In this document: positions 1-8,074 of the stretch, piece after piece | Position numbering within the stretch: the first letter of the stretch is position 1 | Layout of the letters: every line of letters begins with the position of its first letter | Assembly (NCBI RefSeq): GCF_014648475.1 | Contig: NZ_BMRE01000014.1 | Span: forward strand, 1 to 64,000 | Reading direction: 5' to 3' | DNA length: 64,000 nucleotides | DNA from: Lentzea flava | Lineage (GTDB): Bacteria > Actinomycetota > Actinomycetes > Mycobacteriales > Pseudonocardiaceae | The notes under the pieces: generated by a model | What the model was told of the DNA's origin: nothing | The model's input: only the letters and a program-made list of their open reading frames with translations | Database searches by the model: none | Program-made: the position numbers and the translations under genes

Positions 1-70
1 GCCCAGACCCTCGCGGCCTAACCTTCACTTAGCCAGTCCAACTTTCGGGGCCCAGTTCACACCTCATGTG

Positions 71-89
71 GATGAAGGAGCCCTTCATC
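71..89 (-). terminator. Hairpin after the gene at 95-652
   Basis: Perfect 8-bp inverted repeat GATGAAGG / CCTTCATC with a 3-nt loop, just downstream of the stop codon of the minus-strand gene. It has no clear U-tract, so a rho-independent role is inferred from position. Confidence 0.45.
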
Positions 90-94
90 GAGCA

Positions 95-652
95 CTACTT
101 CTCGATCACGCGGGCCGTGGGGCCGGCGGACCAGGTGGCCTCCAGGCGGGAGAGGCGGCCCTCGGGGGTGCGGAAGTTCACGACCAGCGGGCCGCCGGGC
201 TGTTCGACGGACACCGACCAGCCGTCGGCGGGGGTGGCCGACAGGGCTTCCACGGCCGACGGGCGGTAGCGCACGACCACGTCACCGCCGCGCAGGTGAA
301 ACGCGTGGACGTAGGAACCGTCCGACTGCCATTCCCCCTCCTGAGGTTGAGCCGAGGAGGGACGCGCATCCGTACTACTGGGAGGAGCCGCAACGGACGA
401 GCTGACCACAGGAGGCCTGGTGGACGACGAGGGCGTGACAGGCGGCGAGCTGACCGCCGTGGTGGCGGGCACCGGGACGCTGAACGTGACGGTGGGAAGC
501 GGCAGCACACCGGGGCTCGCCGTGGAGCCCGCGGCGTCGACGGCGGCCACCGGAGCGGGTTCCATCGCCGTGCGGATGCCGAACCAGGACAGGCCGATGG
601 CGACGGTGGTCACCAACGCCCAGGCGACCAGGTATCCGACCGACCGTCTCAC
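95..652 (-). CDS. Membrane-anchored, Pro/Ser/Thr-rich secreted protein of unknown function
   Basis: About 185 aa. An N-terminal hydrophobic helix (GYLVAWALVTTVAIGLSWFG) is followed by a long Ala/Pro/Ser/Thr-rich linker and a compact C-terminal region of about 85 residues that begins near DGSYVHAFHLRGGD. This suggests a signal-anchored protein with an extracytoplasmic domain on a flexible, wall-spanning stalk. The frame stays open upstream, but a strong AGGAGG sits 8 nt before the GTG at 652. That start also avoids overlap with the divergent response regulator at 678, so I chose it. I do not recognise the C-terminal domain. The divergent pairing with a two-component system suggests envelope-linked function, as inference only. 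Confidence 0.7.
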   Translation of the reverse strand: MRRSVGYLVAWALVTTVAIGLSWFGIRTAMEPAPVAAVDAAGSTASPGVLPLPTVTFSVPVPATTAVSSPPVTPSSSTRPPVVSSSVAAPPSSTDARPSSAQPQEGEWQSDGSYVHAFHLRGGDVVVRYRPSAVEALSATPADGWSVSVEQPGGPLVVNFRTPEGRLSRLEATWSAGPTARVIEK

Positions 653-677
653 TGCGACGACCCTCCTGTAGCGGCTC

Positions 678-1343
678 ATGGCATCAGTACTGCTGGTCGA
701 GGACGACCCGGTGGTGCGAGCGGCGATCACGCGCGCTCTCACCGGCCAGGGCCACATGGTGCACGGTGTCGCGCTCGCGATCGAGGCTTTGCGCGAAGTC
801 ACCGCCAACAACTACGACGTCGTGGTGCTCGACCTCGGGCTGCCCGACCTCGACGGCGGCGACGCGTTGCGGATGATCCGGGGCGTCACGAACACGCCCG
901 TGGTGATCGCGACCGCCCGCGACGACGAGCAGGAGATCATCCGCCTGCTCAACGCCGGTGCGGACGACTACCTCGTCAAACCCTTCTCCAGCGAGCACCT
1001 CGGCGCCCGCGTGCAGGCGGTGCTGCGCAGGGCGCGGGAGAGCAAGCAGCTCGTGATCGGCGGCCTCGAGATCGACGTGGAACTGCGGAGGGCCACTGTG
1101 GACGGTCGGGAACTCACGTTGACGCACAAGGAGTTCGAGTTGCTCTCGTATCTCGCGGCACGGTCGGGCGAGGTGGTTCCGCGCGCGGAGATCCTCGCGA
1201 ACCTGTGGCCGTCCACCCGCGACGACCAGACGCTCGACGTCCACCTGTCGTGGTTGCGCCGCAAGCTCGGTGAGCGGGCGGCGCAGCCGCGTTACCTGCA
1301 CACGGTGCGCGGTGTCGGCGTGCGTCTGGTCGCACCGAGATGA
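678..1343 (+). CDS. OmpR/PhoB-family response regulator
   Basis: 221 aa with an N-terminal receiver and a C-terminal winged-helix DNA-binding domain. In the receiver I see the acidic pair of VEDDP, the probable phosphoacceptor D52 in VVLDLGLPD and the conserved K101 in YLVKPF. The output domain contains LTLTHKEFELLSYLA and ends with the usual DVHLSWLRRKLG and RGVGVRL elements. Its stop overlaps the start of the sensor kinase by 4 nt (ATGA), so the two are translationally coupled. The ATG lies only 25 nt from the divergent gene's start and has no clear Shine-Dalgarno sequence, so the mRNA may be leaderless. The regulated genes cannot be told from sequence. Confidence 0.9.
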   Translation: MASVLLVEDDPVVRAAITRALTGQGHMVHGVALAIEALREVTANNYDVVVLDLGLPDLDGGDALRMIRGVTNTPVVIATARDDEQEIIRLLNAGADDYLVKPFSSEHLGARVQAVLRRARESKQLVIGGLEIDVELRRATVDGRELTLTHKEFELLSYLAARSGEVVPRAEILANLWPSTRDDQTLDVHLSWLRRKLGERAAQPRYLHTVRGVGVRLVAPR

Positions 1344-2623
1344 GGCGGTCACTGGTGCTGGTCGCTCTCGCGGCGACCAGCATGGTGGCACTGGCTTTTC
1401 TCATCCCGCTCGCCATCGTCACGAAGAAGGCCGCGTACGACAGCGCGCTCAGCGAGGCGGAGAAGCAGGCCAACGCCCTCACGCCGGCACTGCTGATCAC
1501 GACGAAACCGCAGGAGATCCGCCAGGCGATCAGGAGCACCCGCTACGGCGGCCAGCAGCGGCTCGCCGTGCACATCAGCACACCGGCCCCCAACACCTAC
1601 GGCACCTCGCACATCACCGCGGCCAACCTGCAGGACGCGCAGAACCTCGCGAAGGCGTCCACGCTCGAACGCCCCGACGGCGTCGCCTACCTGCAGCCGC
1701 TCGCCACCAGCGCCAACGGGATCGTGATCGTGGAGGCGTTCGTGCCGCGCGAACAGCTCACCCACGGCGTCATCGGCACGTGGTGGGCGTTGGCGGGCGT
1801 CGCCGTCGGGCTCGTCGCCGGCTCGGTGCTCGTGGCCGACCGGCTGGGTGCGCGGGCCGTGCGAGCGACCCGCGCACTGGCCGAGGGCGCACGGCGGATG
1901 GGCCAGGGCGACCTCTCCGTGCACGTGCCGGTCAAGGGGCCGCCCGAGCTCAAGGAGGTCGGCAAGGCGTTCAACGCGATGGCCGAACGCGTCCGGCACC
2001 TGCTCGCCGCCGAACGCGAGGTGGTCGCCGATCTCTCCCACCGCCTCAGAACGCCCCTCACAGCGCTGCTGCTGGACGCGGACACCCTCGGGAGGGGTCC
2101 TGGTGCGGATCGGGTCCGCGAGGCCGTCCAGGGGCTTGAGAGAGAGGTCGACGAGATCATCAAGGCGGCCCGGTCCGGTCTGCAGCCCGACAACGCCGGT
2201 GTGGACGCGGCGGGCGTCGTGCGCGAACGGCTGGTGTTCTGGTCCGCGCTCGCCGACGACCAGGACCGGCCGTGGACGATCCGCGGCGCCGACCGGCCCG
2301 CCCACGTGCCGCTCTCCCGCACCGACCTCACCGCCGCGCTGGACGCGTTGCTGGGCAACGTCTTCCGCTACACGCCGGAGGGCACGCGGTTCGCCGTCAC
2401 GCTGGTGCACCAGGCCGATCTGGTGGCGCTCGTCGTCGAGGACGCGGGGCCCGGCATCGCGAACGTGGAACACGCGCTGCGGCGCGGCGCCAGCGGCGGT
2501 GGGTCCACCGGGCTGGGGCTCGACATCGCCCGCCGCGCCGCGGAAAGCACGGGTGGCTCTCTCCACGTCGACCGCGGGCCGCTGGGTGGGGCACGCGTGC
2601 AAATGAGGCTCCGGAGGCGCTAG
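1340..2623 (+). CDS. HAMP-containing membrane sensor histidine kinase
   Basis: 427 aa. Two transmembrane helices (about residues 4-26 and 144-166) enclose a roughly 115-residue extracytoplasmic sensor. A HAMP segment follows, then the dimerisation H-box DLSHRLRTPL with phosphoacceptor H234. The ATPase domain has the N-box region (LLGNVFRYTPEG), DAGPGI and the GSTGLGL glycine box. It is the kinase partner of the upstream regulator, with which it shares an ATGA overlap. The sensor domain is not one I can assign to a signal; the neighbouring anchored protein could be part of the same envelope-stress circuit, which is inference. Confidence 0.9.
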   Translation: MRRSLVLVALAATSMVALAFLIPLAIVTKKAAYDSALSEAEKQANALTPALLITTKPQEIRQAIRSTRYGGQQRLAVHISTPAPNTYGTSHITAANLQDAQNLAKASTLERPDGVAYLQPLATSANGIVIVEAFVPREQLTHGVIGTWWALAGVAVGLVAGSVLVADRLGARAVRATRALAEGARRMGQGDLSVHVPVKGPPELKEVGKAFNAMAERVRHLLAAEREVVADLSHRLRTPLTALLLDADTLGRGPGADRVREAVQGLEREVDEIIKAARSGLQPDNAGVDAAGVVRERLVFWSALADDQDRPWTIRGADRPAHVPLSRTDLTAALDALLGNVFRYTPEGTRFAVTLVHQADLVALVVEDAGPGIANVEHALRRGASGGGSTGLGLDIARRAAESTGGSLHVDRGPLGGARVQMRLRRR

Positions 2624-2650
2624 GGCCCTGGTGAGGGCCGGGAAAGAACA

Positions 2651-2695
2651 CCGCCGGCGGTGCGGACCGTGGGACGGGTCCGACACCGCCGGCGG
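2651..2695 (+). terminator. Strong GC-rich hairpin after the two-component operon
   Basis: The arms CCGCCGGCGGTG and CACCGCCGGCGG, extended by GGACC/GGTCC, form a long near-perfect stem just after the kinase stop codon. There is no poly-U tail, as is usual in high-GC actinomycetes. Confidence 0.65.
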
Positions 2696-3044
2696 GCACC
2701 GGCCGGCTGCGCTGCACCGCTGCCGCACCACCGAGTTCCGAGCAGGAGGGTGGAACCCGATGAGCAGTGCGCGCACGCCTTCCCACACCGGTGTTACGAG
2801 GTGGATCTGCCGGGGCTCTCGGCGCCAGGTGTGGGGACCGGCGTATTCAACGTGGTCTGTGTGATCGTTTTTGCGATCTGACACGAAGTTAGCCGACGGC
2901 CCGCCGTCGCCAATCCACCGTTCAGACGATTAATCCGTTTTAAATATATTTAAGTTCGCCCGGTCGGCTGTCCACGCCTTAAGTCTATTTAAGATAACGT
3001 CCTCGTCACGCCGCCATCCCATCCCCCGAAATGAAAGGCGCCTC
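2696..3044. promoter_or_regulatory. Intergenic region with an AT-rich palindromic tract and a doubtful small ORF
   Basis: The right half is strikingly AT-rich for this genome. It holds a perfect 14-bp palindrome TTAAATATATTTAA (2940-2953) and an imperfect dyad CTTAA-N6-TTAAG (2978-2993), centred 39 bp apart, upstream of the secreted protein at 3045. The left half has a good SD (AGGAGG, 2744-2749). It could serve an ATG at 2760 (34 aa) or, less well, a GTG at 2750 (43 aa, hydrophobic C-terminus, ends 2881). Neither small ORF resembles a family I know. A regulator or nucleoid-protein site in the AT tract is inference. Confidence 0.4.
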
Positions 3045-3668
3045 ATGCTCAGTGTGATGGCAGCTACGAGTTTGGCACTGTCGCTCCTCGTCGCCCCCGA
3101 GGCGCCGAGCACCGCCGATGTCGTTCCCCCCGGCAAAATCACCGTCGACGTCGTCACGGTCAACGGTTCCGGCTGCCCCGCCGGAACAGCGGCGGTCGCG
3201 GTGGCGGACGACAACACGGCATTCACGGTCACGTACAGCGACTACACCGCGCAGGCCGGTTCCGGATCCGCCCCGACCGACTTCAGGAAGAACTGCCAGC
3301 TGAACCTGCGCGTGCACTACCCGCAGGGCTTCACGTACGGGATCGCGAAGGCCGACTACCGCGGGTTCGCGCACTTACCCAGAGGCGCGAAGGGCATGCA
3401 ACGCGCCAGCTACTACTTCTCCGGCTCGTCGTCGACGGGCATGAGCACGCACAACATCCCCGGCCCCAAGACCGACAACTGGCAGTTCACCGACACCACC
3501 GACATCGCGGAGATCGTCTTCGCGCCGTGCGGCATGGTGCGCAACCTCAACGTGAACACGGAGGTCCGCGTGTCCACGAACACCGCGAAGGAGCCGGCGT
3601 TCGTGTCGATGGACTCGACGGACGGCAGCGTCAACACCCGCTACCAGTTCGCCTGGAAGCGATGCTGA
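3045..3668 (+). CDS. DUF4360-type secreted protein (paralogue 1)
   Basis: 207 aa. A short hydrophobic N-terminus (LALSLLVAPEAPSTAD) looks like a signal peptide. The mature part has the DUF4360 hallmarks ITVDVVTVNGSGCPAGTAAV, FTVTYSDYTAQ and DFRKNCQLNLRV, with a C-terminal Trp-Lys-Arg-Cys end. The conserved cysteines suggest a disulphide-stabilised beta fold outside the cell. Function is unknown for the family. An AAAGG lies a few bases before the ATG. A close paralogue follows at 4774, with one unrelated gene between, so this is probably a dispersed tandem duplication. Confidence 0.8.
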   Translation: MLSVMAATSLALSLLVAPEAPSTADVVPPGKITVDVVTVNGSGCPAGTAAVAVADDNTAFTVTYSDYTAQAGSGSAPTDFRKNCQLNLRVHYPQGFTYGIAKADYRGFAHLPRGAKGMQRASYYFSGSSSTGMSTHNIPGPKTDNWQFTDTTDIAEIVFAPCGMVRNLNVNTEVRVSTNTAKEPAFVSMDSTDGSVNTRYQFAWKRC

Positions 3669-3690
3669 CCGAACTTGATCACCAAGCGCT

Positions 3691-3720
3691 CCCGGCGCTC
3701 TACACACAGTGAGCGCCGGG
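3691..3720 (+). terminator. Hairpin after DUF4360 gene 1
   Basis: Perfect 10-bp arms CCCGGCGCTC and GAGCGCCGGG with a 10-nt loop, 22 nt after the stop codon. Confidence 0.6.
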
Positions 3721-3868
3721 GCGTATCCTCGTGACCCGGTCGTGACTTTTGACGGGTGAGTCAACCAGGGCATTGCTTCCCGCGTATACCCATGTAGATT
3801 CCCGCTCACCGCGACGGCCATTCGGGTGACTGTCGTTGGCTCGCGCGCCGCACGCGAACGGAGGCTGC

Positions 3869-4381
3869 ATGCAGGTGAACGCCCAGACCGCACAGGTTGA
3901 CGACCTGACACTCATCGCGTTGCCCACCGCGGTGAACTGCGCGGATCTGTTCGTGCGCTTCACACTCGGCGAGTGGCGGCTGCGCAACATGATCGACGAC
4001 TGCTCCGCGGTGGCTTGCGCCCTGGTCGAGGCGGCCATCGAGTCGGCTGACCCCAAGACCTCGCGGCTCATCACCCTGCGGTTGCGGTTGAGCGGCGACT
4101 ACCTGGTCGTCGAGCTCGAGGCGGCCCGGTTCACGATGCCGCCCACCTCTCCCGACCTCCGCACCGGCGAGCTGCAGCTCGGTGGCGGCGTGAAGCTGAT
4201 CTGGTGCGAGCTCCCGCTGCCGACCGGCGTGAACGCCAACGCGGTGCCGCTGCCCCGGCGCGAGCCCCGCCGCTCCCCCGCGGCAGAGGCGCTGGGCGAC
4301 GAGCCGGACGTCGATCCCGAGCTCATCCAGCGGATTCTCTTCGGACTCGGCGGCTCGATGGGCGGCGGTCCGCAGCGCTAG
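3869..4381 (+). CDS. Anti-sigma/SpoIIAB-like ATP-binding protein
   Basis: About 170 aa. The segment FVRFTLGEWRLRNMIDDCSAVACALVEAAI resembles the first helices of GHKL-type anti-sigma kinases (RsbW/SpoIIAB group), where an N-box helix carries the Mg-ATP ligands. The usual Asn is not obvious, and the later G-boxes are weak, so activity is uncertain. The C-terminus is a Pro/Arg-rich and acidic tail ending in glycines. The ATG at 3869 has GGAGG close upstream and is preferred over an in-frame GTG at 3836. It stands alone between two DUF4360 genes, with terminator-like hairpins on both sides. Assignment rests on pattern resemblance only. Confidence 0.55.
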   Translation: MQVNAQTAQVDDLTLIALPTAVNCADLFVRFTLGEWRLRNMIDDCSAVACALVEAAIESADPKTSRLITLRLRLSGDYLVVELEAARFTMPPTSPDLRTGELQLGGGVKLIWCELPLPTGVNANAVPLPRREPRRSPAAEALGDEPDVDPELIQRILFGLGGSMGGGPQR

Positions 4382-4419
4382 GGACTCGGGTAAACCGGTC
4401 CAGCTCCGATTTCACCCAC

Positions 4420-4449
4420 AAGGGCGCGTCCGACGGTGGACGCGCCCTT
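4420..4449 (+). terminator. Perfect 12-bp hairpin
   Basis: AAGGGCGCGTCC and GGACGCGCCCTT form a perfect stem with a 6-nt loop downstream of the anti-sigma-like gene. Confidence 0.7.
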
Positions 4450-4773
4450 GCCGGTTCCACGGGTTCACGGGTGTGGACACTTCACGAATTGAGTTCCGCA
4501 TCTCAGACTGCGGTTGCTCCGTTCGAGCCGTGTTACATTCGCCACCCCGCGAGGACCATCACGTTCCCGAATAGCGTCCTTCCGGTACGGATGGCAATTA
4601 ACCGACGACGGCTTCGGCTTGCCTTTTGATGCGGTAACCGATCGACCGCAATAAGTGACAAATGGTCGATGCGCCAATGTTGCTCTGGTTGGCGGAACGT
4701 TCGTTAACACCCTTTCCGATACGGTCTCGTATCACGCCGCCCGACATGTCCTGCACATTCGGAAAGGTGTCCC
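4450..4773. other. Intergenic leader of DUF4360 gene 2
   Basis: About 320 bp, clearly less GC-rich than the coding DNA. I see no convincing gene. A GGAAAGG Shine-Dalgarno precedes the ATG at 4774. It probably carries the promoter of that gene; I could not pick out a confident -10/-35 pair. Confidence 0.4.
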
Positions 4774-5403
4774 ATGATTAGCACGTTGGCTGCGGCCGCT
4801 CTGGCTCTGTCCACCATCGTCATTCCCCCGGTCGCGGATCCGCCCCCGACGGGCCAGATCACCATCGACGTCGTCACGGTCAACGGCTCCGGGTGCCGCA
4901 TCGGCACGGCCGCCGTCGCCGTCTCGCCCGACAACAAGGCTTTCACGGTCACCTACAGCGACTACATGGCCCAGGTCGGCCCTGAGGCGCGGCCGACGGA
5001 TTTCCGCAAGAACTGCCAGCTGAACCTCAGGGTCAACGTACCGGGCGGATTCACCTACGGAATCGCGCAGGCCGACTACAGAGGCTTCGCCCACCTGGAG
5101 CGGGGAGCGAAGGGGACGCAGAAGGCGAGCTACTACTTCCAGGGAATGTCGGACAACGACCAGCGTTCGAAGACCTGGAACGGCGCGATGAGCGACGACT
5201 GGCAGGTGACGCACAAGACCGACGTCGCCTCCATCGTCTACCACCCGTGCGGCGCCAAGCGGAACTTCAACATCAACACCGAGCTGCGCGTGGACAAGGG
5301 CTCGTCCGACCCGAAGAAGACCAGCTTCATGGCGATGGACTCGACGGACGGTTCCATCGAGACGGTGTACCACTTCGCGTGGAAGAAGTGCCCGAAGCCG
5401 TGA
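4774..5403 (+). CDS. DUF4360-type secreted protein (paralogue 2)
   Basis: 209 aa with an N-terminal hydrophobic export signal and the same blocks as the protein at 3045: ITIDVVTVNGSGCRIGTAAV, FTVTYSDYMAQ, DFRKNCQLNLRV and a Trp-Lys-Lys-Cys near the C-terminus. The cysteine pattern is shared, so both probably adopt the same extracellular fold. The gene has its own leader and a very strong terminator, so it is a monocistronic unit. The role is unknown for the family. Confidence 0.8.
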   Translation: MISTLAAAALALSTIVIPPVADPPPTGQITIDVVTVNGSGCRIGTAAVAVSPDNKAFTVTYSDYMAQVGPEARPTDFRKNCQLNLRVNVPGGFTYGIAQADYRGFAHLERGAKGTQKASYYFQGMSDNDQRSKTWNGAMSDDWQVTHKTDVASIVYHPCGAKRNFNINTELRVDKGSSDPKKTSFMAMDSTDGSIETVYHFAWKKCPKP

Positions 5404-5430
5404 CCGGATAACCGCACAGCCAGGCCGCCG

Positions 5431-5470
5431 GGCCCCTCGGTCTCCTCCCACCAAACGAGACCGAGGGGCC
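5431..5470 (+). terminator. Rho-independent terminator
   Basis: Perfect 14-bp arms GGCCCCTCGGTCTC and GAGACCGAGGGGCC with a 12-nt loop, followed by TTCTGTTGTTTG. It is the best terminator in the window. Confidence 0.85.
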
Positions 5471-5521
5471 TTCTGTTGTTTGTGCTCGCCGGAGAACCTC
5501 GGCTAGCCTTTCCGGCACGGA

Positions 5522-5537
5522 TTGTAAACGTTTACAA
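5522..5537. promoter_or_regulatory. LacI/GalR-type operator palindrome
   Basis: Perfect 16-bp palindrome TTGTAAACGTTTACAA, 21 bp before the GTG of the HAD phosphatase. The central CG with flanking AAA/TTT is typical of LacI-family operators. No LacI gene is in the window, so the regulator would act in trans. Confidence 0.6.
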
Positions 5538-5558
5538 AGCTGTGGAACCGGAGCTGTC

Positions 5559-6221
5559 GTGACGATTGACACCGTGGTTTTCGACCTGGACGGAACTTTG
5601 GTCGACACGGTCCCGGGAATCACACACGCCCTGAACATCGCTCTGCGCTCGTACGTGCTGACCGAGTTCACCGACGACGAGACGCGGCAATACGTCGGCT
5701 TGGGCGGCGATGCTCTCGTACGCGCGGCATTGGAGAAGTCCGAGGCGTCACCGGACCTGGCCGGCGAGGTCCAGGAAGCGTACCTGCGGGCGTACGCGGC
5801 GAATCCCGGCCATCTCGCGGTGGTGTACCCCGGCGCTGCCGAGTTGCTGAAACGTCTGCGCGCTCGCGGTATCAGGCTTGCGTTGTGCACCAACAAGTCC
5901 GGCCGCATCACCGGCGGGATGCTGCGCGCGCTGGGACTGGGCGAGGCGTTCGACGCGGTGGTGAGCGGTGACGAACTCCCCTACCGCAAACCGGATCCGC
6001 GCCACCTGCTGGAAGCGGTCCGCCGCGCGGGCGGCACGGCGGCGCTGATGCTCGGTGACAGCACCAGCGACGTCCGTGCCGCCCGCGCGGCGGGCGCTCC
6101 CGTCGTCTGCGTGTCGTTCGGTTACGGAACCGCGGGCCTGGAGCCGGATTCCTGGATCGACAGCTTCGACGACTTCGACTCAGATGTTCTGGTTCGCGAA
6201 GCCCTTGGTCGCGATCTTTGA
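5559..6221 (+). CDS. HAD-family phosphatase (phosphoglycolate phosphatase-like)
   Basis: 220 aa. Motif I FDLDGTLVDT carries the nucleophile D9 and acid/base D11; motif II is CTNKS; motif III includes the K of YRKPDP; motif IV is LGDSTSDV. A helical cap lies between motifs I and II, giving the Gph/PgmB-like subclass C1. Substrate cannot be fixed from sequence. GGAG precedes the GTG start. The perfect LacI-type palindrome upstream hints at sugar-dependent control, so a sugar-phosphate substrate is at least as likely as phosphoglycolate. Its 3' end overlaps the convergent peptidase gene by 42 bp. Confidence 0.85.
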   Translation: MTIDTVVFDLDGTLVDTVPGITHALNIALRSYVLTEFTDDETRQYVGLGGDALVRAALEKSEASPDLAGEVQEAYLRAYAANPGHLAVVYPGAAELLKRLRARGIRLALCTNKSGRITGGMLRALGLGEAFDAVVSGDELPYRKPDPRHLLEAVRRAGGTAALMLGDSTSDVRAARAAGAPVVCVSFGYGTAGLEPDSWIDSFDDFDSDVLVREALGRDL

Positions 6222-7007
6222 CAGCATCGCCTGCCACACCGACGAGCTGGTGTGCGGGTCGCCGGTGACGCCGAGCGCCGACTTGAGGCCGTTGAACGCG
6301 TTCTGCGTGTTCGTGCCCCAGATGCCGTCGATCACCAGGCCGGAGCCGCGGAAGTTGTTGCACACGGCCTGAACGAACTTGGTGTCGGACTCGGAGTCCT
6401 TGAGCACGCGGACCGGCAGGCCGCCGAAGTCGGAGTGGATGTGGTCCGCGTGGTCGGCGTTGTACCAGCCGTCGAGCACGTAGCGGAACCGGCGGCGGCA
6501 CACGGCCTCGGTCGCGAGGTAGCGCTTGCGGATCGCGGCGTTGGTCGACGCGTGGTGCTTGTCGAGCGGCGAGATGGTGTTGCCGCCGGACCAGCGGACG
6601 TGGTCGAGGTCCATCGCGGTGCCCGCGCCGTGCTGACCCGGCTTGTCGACGTAGAAACCGGCCGAGACGATGTAGCTGATCGAGCCGTAGCTCGACGAGA
6701 GCGAGCGCAGGTCCCGGATCCAGGCCACGAGCGCGTTGTAGAACGCGTCGGTGCACTGCCAGTTGCGCAGGGTGGTGTTGCCCCGGTTGGAACGCCAGTA
6801 GTACACCGGCGTGCCGTCGATCTTCTGGAACGTCATCATCGCCAGCGCGCCGGCCTCGGAGGCCCGCAGCTCCGCCTCGGTGTGCTGGTCCGCGATCTTC
6901 GGGTCGGCGCTCGCGAGCCCCGGCGCGATGGTGGACAGGCCGGCGAGACCGGCGACGGCCGCCGCGCCCGTGACGAAGCCGCGCCTGGTGACGTTGTTTT
7001 CGAACAC
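6180..7007 (-). CDS. Tat-exported M15/extensin-like peptidase with peptidoglycan-binding domain
   Basis: 275 aa. The N-terminus has a twin-arginine signal (TRRGFVTGAAAVAGLAGL). The catalytic part contains QHGAGTAMDLDHVRW and DHIHSDF, which match the His/Asp...His zinc-ligand arrangement of M15_3/extensin-like D-Ala-D-Ala peptidase-related domains. The C-terminal ~60 residues (VIDGIWGTNTQNAFNGLKSALG) look like a PG_binding_1 repeat. A cell-wall hydrolase or wall-binding protein acting outside the membrane is the likely role. Its stop lies 42 bp inside the convergent phosphatase gene. Confidence 0.75.
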   Translation of the reverse strand: MFENNVTRRGFVTGAAAVAGLAGLSTIAPGLASADPKIADQHTEAELRASEAGALAMMTFQKIDGTPVYYWRSNRGNTTLRNWQCTDAFYNALVAWIRDLRSLSSSYGSISYIVSAGFYVDKPGQHGAGTAMDLDHVRWSGGNTISPLDKHHASTNAAIRKRYLATEAVCRRRFRYVLDGWYNADHADHIHSDFGGLPVRVLKDSESDTKFVQAVCNNFRGSGLVIDGIWGTNTQNAFNGLKSALGVTGDPHTSSSVWQAMLSKIATKGFANQNI

Positions 7008-7136
7008 CCCAGTTCTCCCTCTGTGTCCTAGCCGGTGCGGACAGGAGGAAGGCCTGTCTCACGAACCGGCGCGAGGGAGTCTAGGGATCACCCCCGATCC
7101 GGGGAATGTATCCTGACCTGCGGTTTTCCTCTTCCT

Positions 7137-8039
7137 TTACCGCACGTCGCCCAGGACGCGGATCAAGCTCTTCTCGGTGTCGTTGCCGAGTTTCTCCAGC
7201 GCCAGCTTCGCCACCGGAGCCCCGAGCTTCGCCAGACCGGTGAACTCGAGGTGCGCGTGGTAGGCGATTCTGGTCGTGCCGGGAGCCGGTCCCGCGGTGA
7301 TCGAGATGTCGTCGGTCGCGGTGGCGGTGTCGTTGCGCCCGACGAACTGCAGCCCCTGCGGATCGTCACGAGTCAGCTCGTAGACCAGCTCGGTCTTGCG
7401 GCCGAGGAACGTCGAGACGTTGCGCCAGCGCGAGCCGACCTCGACCGGGCCCTCGTCGAGGCGCGTGCAGGTCACGGTGCCCGGATCCCACTGCTCGGTG
7501 CGGGAGAAGTCGCGCAGGTACTCGACGACGCCCTCCGGCGAGGACGCCACGGTGAAGGTGCGTTCGACGTCGACACCCGACGTGTTCGGCGCGTTGAACG
7601 CACCGGGCGCGATGCGCAGGCGGTGCTGGTCGACGAGATCGGCCTGGCTCTCCGCCCGGCGCACCAGCCGGTCGAAGCGGTCGGCGTCGGCACCGGGCAA
7701 CGTCCGCAGGGTGCGCCACATCGCGGCCTTGCCCTCGATGCCCATGCGCAACGTCTCCAGTTCGAGGACGTCGCTGAGCGGGGAACGGCCCAGCAGCCGT
7801 CCGTTGAGCTTCAGCCTGCCCGCCTTCTCGGTCAGCCAGCCGATCGCGGCCTTGTGCGGTCGCGGCTCGACGCCGAACGACCGCATCACGTCGAGCAGCT
7901 CGCGCCGGTCCGATTCCACGTCGTCGGCCAGCACGCGCAGTTCGGGATGCGTGCGGCAGATGCGGCGGGCGAGCTCGGTGCCCGCCATCGTCCCGGCCAG
8001 GTGGTCGTTGAGGTAGATGCCCAGCAGCTCCTTGTTCAC
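7137..8039 (-). CDS. Two-domain protein: helical ferritin-like region plus SRPBCC domain
   Basis: 300 aa. The first ~150 residues are helix-rich, with spaced Glu/His (LNDHLAGTMAGTELARR, DDVESDRRELLDVM) recalling a ferritin-like four-helix bundle. The C-terminal ~145 residues (VERTFTVASSPEGVVEYL ... WDPGTVTCTRLDEG) are an SRPBCC/polyketide-cyclase-like ligand-binding domain. No catalytic residues can be assigned. It lies 35 bp downstream of the winged-helix regulator gene on the same strand and may be co-transcribed with it. The function is unknown. Confidence 0.65.
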   Translation of the reverse strand: MNKELLGIYLNDHLAGTMAGTELARRICRTHPELRVLADDVESDRRELLDVMRSFGVEPRPHKAAIGWLTEKAGRLKLNGRLLGRSPLSDVLELETLRMGIEGKAAMWRTLRTLPGADADRFDRLVRRAESQADLVDQHRLRIAPGAFNAPNTSGVDVERTFTVASSPEGVVEYLRDFSRTEQWDPGTVTCTRLDEGPVEVGSRWRNVSTFLGRKTELVYELTRDDPQGLQFVGRNDTATATDDISITAGPAPGTTRIAYHAHLEFTGLAKLGAPVAKLALEKLGNDTEKSLIRVLGDVR

Positions 8040-8074
8040 GCCGCCCGGTTACCCGTGGGGCTGTCATAGGCAAC

